From: Halovenus sp.
GTDB lineage: Archaea; Halobacteriota; Halobacteria; Halobacteriales; Haloarculaceae
Direction of reading: 5' to 3'
Assembly: GCA_003551265.1 (NCBI GenBank)
Contig: PUMG01000120.1
Location: 1-12,032, forward strand
Length of the DNA: 12,032 nt
Made by a program: the position numbers and the translations under genes. The notes under the pieces were generated by a model. It ran no database searches. It saw only the letters and a list, made by a program, of their open reading frames with translations, and was not told where the DNA came from. Positions 5,995-12,032 of this stretch are shown in pieces (the first letter of the stretch is position 1; every line of letters begins with the position of its first letter).

Positions 5995-6948
5995 CTAGCC
6001 GAACTGCTCGGTCAGCGCGGGGACCACGTCGAAGAGGTCGTCGACGATGCCGTAGTCGGCGATGTCGTAAATCGGTGCGCTCGGGTCGTCGTTGATGGCG
6101 ACAATAGTGTCAGCGCCTTTCATTCCAGCGACGTGCTGTACTGCACCGGAGATACCGATTGCGAGGTACACGTCGGGGGTGACCTTCTTGCCCGATTGAC
6201 CGACCTGTCTGTCCTGTGGTAGCCAGCCGTTGTCGACGATGGGTCGCGAGGCGGAGACGGTCGCATCGAGCGCCTCGGCAAGGTCGAATATGATGTCGAG
6301 GTTCTCCTCCTCCTGAATACCCCGACCGACCGAGACGAGTACGTCCGCCTCGGAGATGTCGACGTCACCGGCACCGACTTCCTCGAATCCTTTGACTGTC
6401 GACCGGACAGCGGCTTCGTCGATAGTCACGTCGAACGCCTCGATGGTTGCGCTCCCGTCGCCTTCTGCCGGAGGCCACTCGCCGGGACGAACCGTCACCA
6501 GTGCGTGGTCACTACTGACGGCGACCGTTGCTTCAGTTTTGCCGTTGTACAGCTCACGCGTGATCGTCAGTCCGTCATTCGTGTCGACCCCGATGGCGTC
6601 CGTCACGAGCGGATAGTCAATTTTCTGTGCAACAGCAGGGGCGTAATCGAGTCCGTTGACGGTGTGAGGCGTAACCACGTACTGGGGTCCACAGTCGTCA
6701 ACGAGCTGTGTGAGTGTCTGTGTATAGACGCCGTGGTTGAACTCGTCGCCGTGTTCGACCGTGTGAATCAGGTCCACTCCATCGAGGTTGAGTTCGTCGG
6801 CAAAGCCGTCGACATCGCCGCTGATGACGGCGAGGTGGACATCGCCACCGGTTGCATCCGCAAGTTCGCGGCTGGCCGTGATAACTTCGAAGCTGACGTC
6901 GCGGAGTTCGCCACGGCGGTGCTCGGCGACAGCGAGAACGTCGCTCAT
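5995..6948 (-). CDS. etfA: Electron transfer flavoprotein alpha subunit
   Basis: A 317-residue FAD-binding subunit of the heterodimeric electron transfer flavoprotein, which accepts electrons from acyl-CoA and related dehydrogenases and passes them to the quinone pool. The N-terminal domain (about 1-190) is the ETF Rossmann-like domain. The C-terminal FAD domain holds the family signatures: VSVGRGIQ (205-212), SRPIVDNGWLPQ (234-245), QVGQSGKKVTPDVYLAIGIS (248-267), GAVQHVAGM (268-276) and AINDDPSAPIYDIADYG (284-300). R235 matches the conserved arginine near the flavin. QVGQSGK replaces the more common QVGQTGK, a conservative change. The length is typical. It overlaps etfB by 4 bp (ATGA), so the two are translationally coupled and the ATG at 6948 is well supported. 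No dehydrogenase or ETF-quinone oxidoreductase gene is in the window, so its electron donors are unknown. Confidence 0.97.
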   Translation of the reverse strand: MSDVLAVAEHRRGELRDVSFEVITASRELADATGGDVHLAVISGDVDGFADELNLDGVDLIHTVEHGDEFNHGVYTQTLTQLVDDCGPQYVVTPHTVNGLDYAPAVAQKIDYPLVTDAIGVDTNDGLTITRELYNGKTEATVAVSSDHALVTVRPGEWPPAEGDGSATIEAFDVTIDEAAVRSTVKGFEEVGAGDVDISEADVLVSVGRGIQEEENLDIIFDLAEALDATVSASRPIVDNGWLPQDRQVGQSGKKVTPDVYLAIGISGAVQHVAGMKGADTIVAINDDPSAPIYDIADYGIVDDLFDVVPALTEQFG

Positions 6949-7730
6949 GCGTCCACCCCCTTGTCACGGAGCAGTGTAGCAAGTTTTCCGGCAGTGTCGT
7001 CGGCACCTCCCTCGAAGAATTCGACGTCACTTTCGGTCTCCGGCTCTGCGAGCGACGTCAGCGACAGGGCAGACTCGCCGAGTGTGACACCGAGTTCGTC
7101 GGGCGTTGTGACATCCAGCGGTTTCGTCTGGGCCTGTCGGATGCCCCGCAGGCTGGCGTAGCGGGGTTCGTTGATACCCGTCTGGATCGTCAACACCGCA
7201 GGCAGTTCGACGTCGGTCAACTCCACGACGCCGCCTTCGAGTTCGCGGTGAACGTGAGCAACGCCGTTTTCAGCGTCGAGGTCGAGTTCGTTGACGACGG
7301 CTGCCCACTCGTACCCGAGGTCTGCTGCCAGCGCGACGCCGGTCGCGGCGAACGCCATATCTCCCGACTGAACGCCCGAGAGAATCAGGTCCGGTTCTTC
7401 TTCCTGAGCAACGGCAGCGATGAGACGTGCTTTGGTTCCGGAGTCGAGAAGACCGACGTCGGCGAGGTCGTCGTCCCAGACGCGGATTGCGCGGTCTGCG
7501 CCTTTGGCGAGTCCCTGTCGAATCGTCTCTTCTGTGCGCTCTGGACCGACTGTAACCGTGACTACCTCGACGTCGTCGTTGGATTCGCTCACCTGCACAG
7601 CCTCCTCGATGGCGTAGTTGTCCCACTCGTTGAGGTCGAACGTCAGGTAGCGGTCGTCGATGCTGAGACCGTCGATTTCGAACTCGTCGTCGGCCTCGGC
7701 AGTCTCTGATACTGTTACGAGGAGCTTCAT
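6945..7730 (-). CDS. etfB: Electron transfer flavoprotein beta subunit
   Basis: A 261-residue partner of EtfA in the ETF heterodimer, located in the cytoplasm. The N-terminus MKLLVTVSETAEADDEFEID is followed by NEWDNYAIEEAVQ (34-46), a family landmark. The nucleotide-binding region is LILSGVQSGDMAFAATGVAL (115-134), where classical sequences have GxQaiDxD. The ETF-beta signature lies at 175-198, with ELPAVLTIQTGINEPRYASL (175-194). The C-terminal tail is acidic and variable (226-248). In standard EtfB this region binds AMP; whether this pair binds a second FAD as in bifurcating ETFs cannot be decided from the sequence alone. It is the first gene of the etfBA operon. A TATA-like box at 7755-7764 lies about 28 bp upstream, and a perfect 10-bp palindrome (7771-7780) lies just upstream of it, a possible operator. 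Confidence 0.96.
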   Translation of the reverse strand: MKLLVTVSETAEADDEFEIDGLSIDDRYLTFDLNEWDNYAIEEAVQVSESNDDVEVVTVTVGPERTEETIRQGLAKGADRAIRVWDDDLADVGLLDSGTKARLIAAVAQEEEPDLILSGVQSGDMAFAATGVALAADLGYEWAAVVNELDLDAENGVAHVHRELEGGVVELTDVELPAVLTIQTGINEPRYASLRGIRQAQTKPLDVTTPDELGVTLGESALSLTSLAEPETESDVEFFEGGADDTAGKLATLLRDKGVDA

Positions 7731-7754
7731 ACGTGAATGGTGGGTCCTGACTCC

Positions 7755-7764
7755 CGATAAACGT
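7755..7764 (-). promoter_or_regulatory. TATA-like box of etfBA
   Basis: On the minus strand this reads acgtttatcg, about 28 bp before the etfB ATG at 7730. It lies in the 64-bp gap after the transmembrane regulator gene, so etfBA need not rely on read-through. Confidence 0.55.
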
Positions 7765-7770
7765 TGTTAG

Positions 7771-7780
7771 TTCAGCTGAA
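7771..7780. promoter_or_regulatory. Perfect palindrome TTCAGCTGAA upstream of etfB
   Basis: A perfect 10-bp palindrome sits about 7 bp upstream of the etfBA TATA-like box, a position suited to a dimeric regulator. No second copy was noticed in the window. Confidence 0.3.
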
Positions 7781-7794
7781 AACGGAACGAGAGT

Positions 7795-9060
7795 TTATTC
7801 ATCCGTTCCGATGTTGGTGATATCCTCTTCCGGAAACGAGATGAGGTTCTCACGCCCGATTCTGAGCTTGTCGATACGGCCTTCTTCTTCCATCGAAGAG
7901 AGTAACTGTGAGACTTTCGCGTTCGACCAGTCGGTTTCTTTGACGATGTGGGCCTGTTTCATTCGGCCCCCGTTCTGTTCGATCAACCGCTCGACGCGCT
8001 CTTCGTCACTCAACAACTCTACGTCAGTTTCATCTTCGTCTGCTGTCTCGTCTACTCCTGCTGTTCCGTCTGTATCTGTCGTCTCACCTGCGTCTGTTGT
8101 CTCGTCTGCCTCTGCTAATTCACTCTCGTCTTCGGAGCCCTCTTCAGGCAAAACGAGTGTTCTGACGCGTTCGCGCCCGACTGCGAAGAACACGAGAACC
8201 CCGAGTGCACCGAGAACGCCCAGACCACCGAGGAGCATTCCGATCGACCCGAGTGACGACGCCAGCCCGTTTCCGTTAGCAGGGGTCTGCTCTCCGTTTA
8301 TCGGTGTTTCGCCCCCGTTACCGACGGCAATCGTCGCCTGAAGCGTCTCGTTCGTGAACGTCTGTGGACCGTCCCACTGAAGCCGCCCTTCTCTGATTGC
8401 GACGTTCGCGTCTGCGAACCCAAACCCATCTGGAGACTCGATAATCAGTCGCTGGGTTGCCGTCAACCCGTGGAACCACTGCTCCTCTTCGGTTCCCAGC
8501 ACGTCGTCGAGAACCAGCTGGTTCTCCTCGGTGCGCGCGAAGTTCTCCCAGGTGAACGACAGCGTGAGCGTGCCACTGGTTTCTCCGGCTGTCGCACTCC
8601 GCTCGATGTCTGTGAGCGACATCGACCGGTCGATACGTTCGTCCATTAGCTCGTTCGCACGAACGAACGCGTCGAATCCGAGTTCGGACCCGTTCACGTT
8701 TTCGGTCTCGAACGCGGTTTCGAGCTCGTCGAACTGCTCGCGGTGCTCCGCTGTCGAGAAGTTAACCTCCTCCGTGACAGTCCAGCGAGCATCCCCGTCC
8801 GGCTCCAGAGACACGACGAACGTCGTGTTGGACGTGATCGATGTGGTCTCGTTATCGATGCCACCACTCGAGAGTTCGACAGGGTCACGAACGTCGGTGT
8901 AAGGCGCGGCGCCACTCCCCGAACCGGCGATGTGTTCGCCATCAGTGGAGAGTCCAGCAGCCTGGTCGCTGAGAAGCACCGGAGCTCCTGCGAGGACACT
9001 GATGATAAAGACGCTAAACAGACAGAGGGCGATGAAGGCGGTCCGTTGCGACTCGGACAT
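7795..9060 (-). CDS. Transmembrane one-component regulator: ectodomain plus cytoplasmic winged helix
   Basis: A 421-residue two-span protein of a haloarchaeal type I recognise but cannot name with certainty (DUF7345/DUF7343-like). An N-terminal hydrophobic helix (about 8-29) is a signal anchor or signal peptide. The ectodomain (about 30-268) is beta-rich, contains EEVNFSTAEHREQFDELETA (97-116), and has at least five N-glycosylation sequons (N70, N78, N100, N123, N237). A second membrane helix spans about 272-294 and is followed by basic RERVR. An acidic Thr/Glu/Asp-rich linker (306-347) leads to a winged helix (348-411): ERVERLIEQNGGRMKQAHIV, then WSNAKVSQLLSSMEEEG and a wing IDKLRIGRENLISF. 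The DNA-binding domain should be cytoplasmic. The gene diverges from the secreted protein at 9246. Only a weak AT box (about 9085-9092) is visible for its promoter. Ligand and targets are unknown. Confidence 0.85.
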   Translation of the reverse strand: MSESQRTAFIALCLFSVFIISVLAGAPVLLSDQAAGLSTDGEHIAGSGSGAAPYTDVRDPVELSSGGIDNETTSITSNTTFVVSLEPDGDARWTVTEEVNFSTAEHREQFDELETAFETENVNGSELGFDAFVRANELMDERIDRSMSLTDIERSATAGETSGTLTLSFTWENFARTEENQLVLDDVLGTEEEQWFHGLTATQRLIIESPDGFGFADANVAIREGRLQWDGPQTFTNETLQATIAVGNGGETPINGEQTPANGNGLASSLGSIGMLLGGLGVLGALGVLVFFAVGRERVRTLVLPEEGSEDESELAEADETTDAGETTDTDGTAGVDETADEDETDVELLSDEERVERLIEQNGGRMKQAHIVKETDWSNAKVSQLLSSMEEEGRIDKLRIGRENLISFPEEDITNIGTDE

Positions 9061-9097
9061 GTACCTGAGGTTGCTCGTCGGGGCGGAAAACCTTTTC

Positions 9098-9169
9098 TAT
9101 GAAACGTTAGGTGGCCGTATGAACGTTCTCCGCTGTCCTCCTGCGTCGAGAGCCTCGCTGACGTTCTCC
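9098..9169 (+). repeat. Phased ACGTT-containing repeats in the divergent gap
   Basis: tatgaaacgtt (9098-9108) and tatgaacgtt (9118-9127) are followed by a second copy of acgttctcc (9123-9131 and 9161-9169). The ACGTT cores begin at 9104, 9123 and 9161, spaced 19 and 38 bp. They lie between the divergent transmembrane regulator and the secreted-protein gene and may be binding sites for that regulator. The rest of this 185-bp gap shows no convincing gene. Confidence 0.3.
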
Positions 9170-9212
9170 CAGCAGTCGAGACCAACAGGTTGATATGGCG
9201 TTCCCCGCGACG

Positions 9213-9224
9213 TTTTTATATATT
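9213..9224 (+). promoter_or_regulatory. TATA-like box of the secreted-protein gene
   Basis: tttttatatatt is among the strongest TATA-like boxes in the window, about 28 bp before the ATG at 9246. It lies downstream of the in-frame ATG at 9195, which rules that start out. Confidence 0.65.
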
Positions 9225-9245
9225 CGTCGTCAAAACGTGAGTACA

Positions 9246-10454
9246 ATGTCGACGCCCTCCCAACGGATTCTGTTCCTCGTCTGTGTGCTTGCACTCGCGC
9301 TCGCTACGGGTGCAGTAGCAACTGCAGACGTGGTCGTCTCCGAAGACGAAGACGAGCAGAAGCCAGCGGGACTGATCGAGGTCCAGAACTCGAGTAACTA
9401 TATCTCTGCAACAGCGGACAACGTGACACAGGAGACGCATACCTCGGTCGGTATCGACGTCAGCGGTGCTGTCGAAGCCGATGCACTCGCCCTTCAGGGG
9501 GCACACGAACGGATAGCACTCGAAGCCGCGCTTGAATCGCCAGAGGACCACACCGACCTCGACCGGGAGATGCTGGAGGTACTCGAAGCCGACACCGAAT
9601 CACTCGAGCGTCAACAACAGCAGCTGTTTGCGGACTACAGTGACGGTGATGTCGACACGCCAACGCTCGTCAGAGAGGTGGTCCGTCTCGAAGCGACTGC
9701 CGAGCAGTACCGGCAGGTGCGAGAGAAGATGCTTCAGGAGGGCGTTTCCAGCGGACTGAGCACCCGGTACTCGAATCTGGCGGGTGAAACGCCGCTCATT
9801 CCGTCGCCCATGGGGTCGACGCTCGAAGCAGGACTCGCTGGCGAGGGAGACGTCCCGCTGTACGTGCAGGGTGGGAGCGACTCCCTCGTGCTTGCGAGCG
9901 TCACTCCCGACGGGAGCTACCTGCGAGAGGCGGTGTTACACAGCAACCGTGCGCCGGATGAACCACCGGTGTTCGGGGCGGGTGACCGCTCGGAAGCCGA
10001 CGACGCGTTCGACCGCGCCGAGGTCCTGTATCCGTGGGCGAGTGCCGAACGGTTCCGTCCGGACCTCCGTGGCTTCGGGAACAACACCGTCTACCGGTTC
10101 TCGTCAGAGCACTCACACGGAGTCATCCACTCCTACCTCGACGGCGCGACGACGAACCCGTTCTACGAGATACACGAGAAGAACGCGCTTGCGGTCCCGG
10201 TGGCGGATTTCAGCCAGCGGACGGACAACAACTTACGCCTGACAGTGGAGTCTCTCGCACCCACGGGTCCGATGCTCATCGACATTCGTGAAACCGGCGC
10301 TGGCGGCGAAGACATCAAGGTGTACGTCGGTGGCAGTCACGTCGACACGCTCGAAGGAAGCGGTGACCTCTGGAGCGTCCAGCCACTTGGTTCGTTCGAG
10401 GTGACCGCCGAGAACGAAGATGGCGAGGATGTCTCGGTGTTCATCATACCCTGA
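9246..10454 (+). CDS. Secreted haloarchaeal protein of unknown function
   Basis: A 402-residue exported protein. The N-terminus is a typical Sec signal peptide with hydrophobic core ILFLVCVLALALATGAV (8-24) and likely cleavage after ATA (residue 27). An acidic segment EDEDE follows. The mature N-terminal part contains NSSNYISATADNVTQ (48-62) and a VGIDVSGAVEADALALQGAH segment (68-87). Residues about 75-165 are strongly helical, probably a coiled coil, including ESLERQQQQLF (118-128). The C-terminal half is beta-rich with HSHGVIHSYLDGATTNPFYE (289-308) and ends in EDGEDVSVFIIP. No C-terminal anchor, lipobox or PGF-type sorting signal is seen, so it may be released or loosely bound. I recall similar haloarchaeal domains of unknown function (possibly DUF7096), but cannot confirm this. 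It diverges from the transmembrane wHTH gene and lies 45 bp before a pilin-like gene, suggesting a surface-related role. No enzymatic motif is recognised. Confidence 0.82.
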   Translation: MSTPSQRILFLVCVLALALATGAVATADVVVSEDEDEQKPAGLIEVQNSSNYISATADNVTQETHTSVGIDVSGAVEADALALQGAHERIALEAALESPEDHTDLDREMLEVLEADTESLERQQQQLFADYSDGDVDTPTLVREVVRLEATAEQYRQVREKMLQEGVSSGLSTRYSNLAGETPLIPSPMGSTLEAGLAGEGDVPLYVQGGSDSLVLASVTPDGSYLREAVLHSNRAPDEPPVFGAGDRSEADDAFDRAEVLYPWASAERFRPDLRGFGNNTVYRFSSEHSHGVIHSYLDGATTNPFYEIHEKNALAVPVADFSQRTDNNLRLTVESLAPTGPMLIDIRETGAGGEDIKVYVGGSHVDTLEGSGDLWSVQPLGSFEVTAENEDGEDVSVFIIP

Positions 10455-10469
10455 GAGGAGTCCCTCGAT

Positions 10470-10481
10470 TCAAATACGATA
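10470..10481 (+). promoter_or_regulatory. TATA-like box of the pilin-like gene
   Basis: tcaaatacgata is centred about 25 bp before the ATG at 10500. It lies in the 45-bp gap after the secreted-protein gene, so the pilin-like gene may be transcribed separately. Confidence 0.4.
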
Positions 10482-10499
10482 GACTGCCCAGTTCGGGCT

Positions 10500-10958
10500 A
10501 TGTCTCGTGCGAGCGCCCCAGTGGTCGGTGTCGTGGTTCTCGTTTCCCTGACTGTCCTCCTGTCGGCAACGGTCCTCGCAGGGCTTCCCGATTCGACATC
10601 AGCGTCTCCACCCACAGCGTCGCTTTCGCTCACTGTCGACGGGTCGGCGGATCGGATCGAACTCACCCATCGTGGCGGAGATGAACTCGACGTGTCCGAG
10701 ATGGACGTCCGGATTAGTGTCGATGGCAACGCACTCACCCACCAGCCACCAGTGCCATTCTTCGCGGCGGATGGGTTCAAGAGCGGGCCGGACGGTGCGT
10801 TCAACAACGCAAGTTCGAACACGTTCAGCGCTGGCGAACGGACGACACTCACGCTGGCATCGACGAACCACCCACAACTGGACGCTGGCGTCGATGTCTC
10901 TGTCCAGATAACCACTCACAACAGCGTGGTCTTCGACGAGACTCGAACAGTATCTTAA
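10500..10958 (+). CDS. Pilin-like single-span exported protein
   Basis: A 152-residue protein with a short N-terminus SRASAPVVG followed by one hydrophobic helix (about 7-28), then a polar, Ser/Thr-rich, beta-rich domain. The RASAPVVGVVVLVSLTVLLS start strongly resembles the haloarchaeal type IV pilin N-terminal domain (usually RAxSPVIGVxLLVAxTVxLA), whose class III signal is cut by the prepilin peptidase PibD. The mature part has repeating strands (ASLSLTVDG, RIELTHRG, MDVRISVDG) and a C-terminal strand VDVSVQITTHN, as in an immunoglobulin-like pilin head. It could be a minor pilin or merely an exported protein with a similar signal anchor. It follows the secreted-protein gene by 45 bp. No PilB/PilC assembly gene is in the window. 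The membrane-anchor pattern is sure, the pilin role moderately so. Confidence 0.75.
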   Translation: MSRASAPVVGVVVLVSLTVLLSATVLAGLPDSTSASPPTASLSLTVDGSADRIELTHRGGDELDVSEMDVRISVDGNALTHQPPVPFFAADGFKSGPDGAFNNASSNTFSAGERTTLTLASTNHPQLDAGVDVSVQITTHNSVVFDETRTVS

Positions 10959-10970
10959 ACTCACAGGGAC

Positions 10971-10982
10971 ACGTTTTTAACC
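10971..10982 (+). promoter_or_regulatory. TATA-like box of the GGGP-synthase-family gene
   Basis: acgtttttaacc lies about 33 bp before the ATG at 11010, giving a leader of a few nucleotides. Confidence 0.5.
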
Positions 10983-11009
10983 GCCAGCGAAGTCCTGTCG
11001 GGTAGAACG

Positions 11010-12032
11010 ATGTCACTATCGGACGTCGCCAGACGACTGGAACGGGTGACGAGGGGGCTCTCACTCGCCAGCAGACAACTGCTCGCACTCGATACGAACC
11101 CCGTGCCCGTCGACTGGAAGCACATCACGAAAGTCGACCCGGAAGGTGAGAAGCAACTGCCGCTGTGTTTTCCGCTGTATCTCTCACACACGAGCGCAGT
11201 CTCTGTCGGTGGGTCGCGCGACGTCACCGACCGCAACACCGAAGAGACGTTCGCGCTGCTCGATTACGCACCGGTTCCGGCGTTTCACGAACCCAGTGCG
11301 GCCGACCACGTCACCGAAAAGACCCGCGACCACGCCGAATTCCTCGCGGTTCCCGAGGTGCTCAACGGCCACAGCACGTCGCTCGTCGGAACGCTCGGCG
11401 AGGGAATCGAGTACGTCCGCACGGACCTCGGCCCGTCGATGATCGCCGACAAGATTGGCTTCTCGCTCGACGACGTACTCGGTGGACGCCTGGGTAACTT
11501 CGCCGCGGCGTATATGCTCGAAGATGCCGTCTTCGAGGCGTACATCATCATGAACCCCGACAGCGCCGCCGCTCGCGAAGCGAGGGTCACCGACGACGAC
11601 CTGCTCTCGCCACAGGAGGCCAAAGAGCGCGCGCTCGCCGCCGAGTACCACCTCGAAAGCGAGGTCATCTATCTGGAGTACTCCGGCACCTTCGGCGGTG
11701 AGGAGGCTGTCGACATACTCGAAGCCATCGACGAGGGCGTCACCTGGTCACGCATCTGGTATGGCGGCGGACTCGACAGCAGAGCGAACGCCGAGGCGGT
11801 GCTGGACGCCGGTGCCGATGCCGTCATCGTGGGCGATATCTTCCACGACATCGCTGCCGAAGAAGCGACACTCTTCGAGCAAGCGCGGGAGCACTTCGAC
11901 GCCGGTGTCGACAGAGACGCCATCGACGAGTGGATTTCAGAGACTGTCGATGTCGAAGAGACGAGCGCAGCGCGATATCTCTCGACGATTCCAACCGTGC
12001 CCGACCCCGACTCGCGCGCCGCCAGATATCTC
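11010..12032 (+). CDS. GGGP synthase/PcrB-family protein, extended, 3' end outside window
   Basis: At least 341 codons, open to the window end. This is a TIM-barrel prenyltransferase of the GGGPS/PcrB family. The enzymes attach a prenyl chain to glycerol-1-phosphate, the first step of archaeal ether lipid synthesis (geranylgeranyl) or, in Bacillus PcrB, of heptaprenylglycerol. Family landmarks are in order: DWKHITKVDPEGE (35-47), AVSVGGS (63-69), YIIMNPDSAAA (178-188), IYLEYSGTFGG (220-230), WYGGGLDS (250-257) and AGADAVIVGD (267-276). The LEYSG form fits group I. Members are usually about 230-250 residues. This one has an N-terminal extension of about 33, an extra stretch about 128-168, and a C-terminal extension from about 285 onward with ARYLSTIP and AARYL. 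It may be a divergent paralog rather than the housekeeping enzyme. The ATG at 11010 is supported by the upstream TATA-like box. Confidence 0.85.
   Translation, partial: MSLSDVARRLERVTRGLSLASRQLLALDTNPVPVDWKHITKVDPEGEKQLPLCFPLYLSHTSAVSVGGSRDVTDRNTEETFALLDYAPVPAFHEPSAADHVTEKTRDHAEFLAVPEVLNGHSTSLVGTLGEGIEYVRTDLGPSMIADKIGFSLDDVLGGRLGNFAAAYMLEDAVFEAYIIMNPDSAAAREARVTDDDLLSPQEAKERALAAEYHLESEVIYLEYSGTFGGEEAVDILEAIDEGVTWSRIWYGGGLDSRANAEAVLDAGADAVIVGDIFHDIAAEEATLFEQAREHFDAGVDRDAIDEWISETVDVEETSAARYLSTIPTVPDPDSRAARYL

Noticed and set aside
8002..8144. Repetitive Thr/Glu/Asp codons in the linker of the transmembrane regulator, which look like a DNA tandem repeat
   Set aside because: The repetition is an imperfect low-complexity protein linker (residues about 306-347), typical of halophilic proteins, not a separate repeat element.
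9119..9193. Possible 24-codon small ORF in the divergent gap
   Set aside because: There is no promoter or ribosome binding site at the right distance, and composition looks like non-coding DNA; the region better fits regulatory repeats.
1..12032. CRISPR array, tRNA genes or complete insertion sequence
   Set aside because: No regularly spaced direct repeats, tRNA-like clover-leaf with conserved T-arm, or transposase-like protein was found by reading both strands; a dedicated scan (tRNAscan-SE, ISfinder) was not possible here.

Overview
The window reads as chromosomal DNA of a haloarchaeon (class Halobacteria). The proteins are strongly acidic (rich in Asp and Glu), GC is moderately high, and the codons are typical. 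Most genes have an AT-rich TATA-like box 23-35 bp before the ATG, the spacing expected for leaderless or nearly leaderless transcripts. Several families present are archaeal or haloarchaeal: MTH865, DUF2103 (name from memory), class III pilin-like signals and tandem winged-helix regulators. I saw no tRNA or rRNA gene, no CRISPR array and no transposase gene.

Left part (1-3722). A thioredoxin, cut by the window start, diverges from a class I SAM methyltransferase. A two-domain winged-helix regulator and a small MTH865-family protein follow on the + strand. The MTH865 gene converges on a 76-residue winged-helix-like gene across a strong hairpin (1858-1906). Next are a Tat-exported SCO1/SenC lipoprotein with a His/Asp-rich insertion (- strand) and a divergent LemA-family membrane protein.

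Middle (3723-7730). The 161-bp gap after lemA carries a long imperfect inverted repeat (3729-3742 with 3817-3830), possibly a relic or MITE-like element or a structured RNA. It is followed by truD, the archaeal TruD/Pus7 tRNA pseudouridine synthase. A zinc-ribbon DUF2103-type protein comes next, with a promoter that seems to overlap the truD stop codon. Converging on these is the etfB-etfA operon (ATGA overlap), encoding both subunits of an electron transfer flavoprotein.

Right part (7795-12032) is the least understood region and is envelope-oriented. A transmembrane one-component regulator (ectodomain outside, winged helix inside) diverges from a gene for a secreted protein of unknown function. 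Then come a pilin-like single-span protein and an unusually long GGGP-synthase (PcrB) family protein cut off by the window end. My main hypothesis for a new system is this module: membrane-anchored wHTH sensor plus divergent exported protein, possibly with the pilin-like protein.

Genes are short and tightly packed, most apparently with their own promoter. The only clear translationally coupled operon is etfBA. All gaps are under 200 bp; those of interest are described as features.
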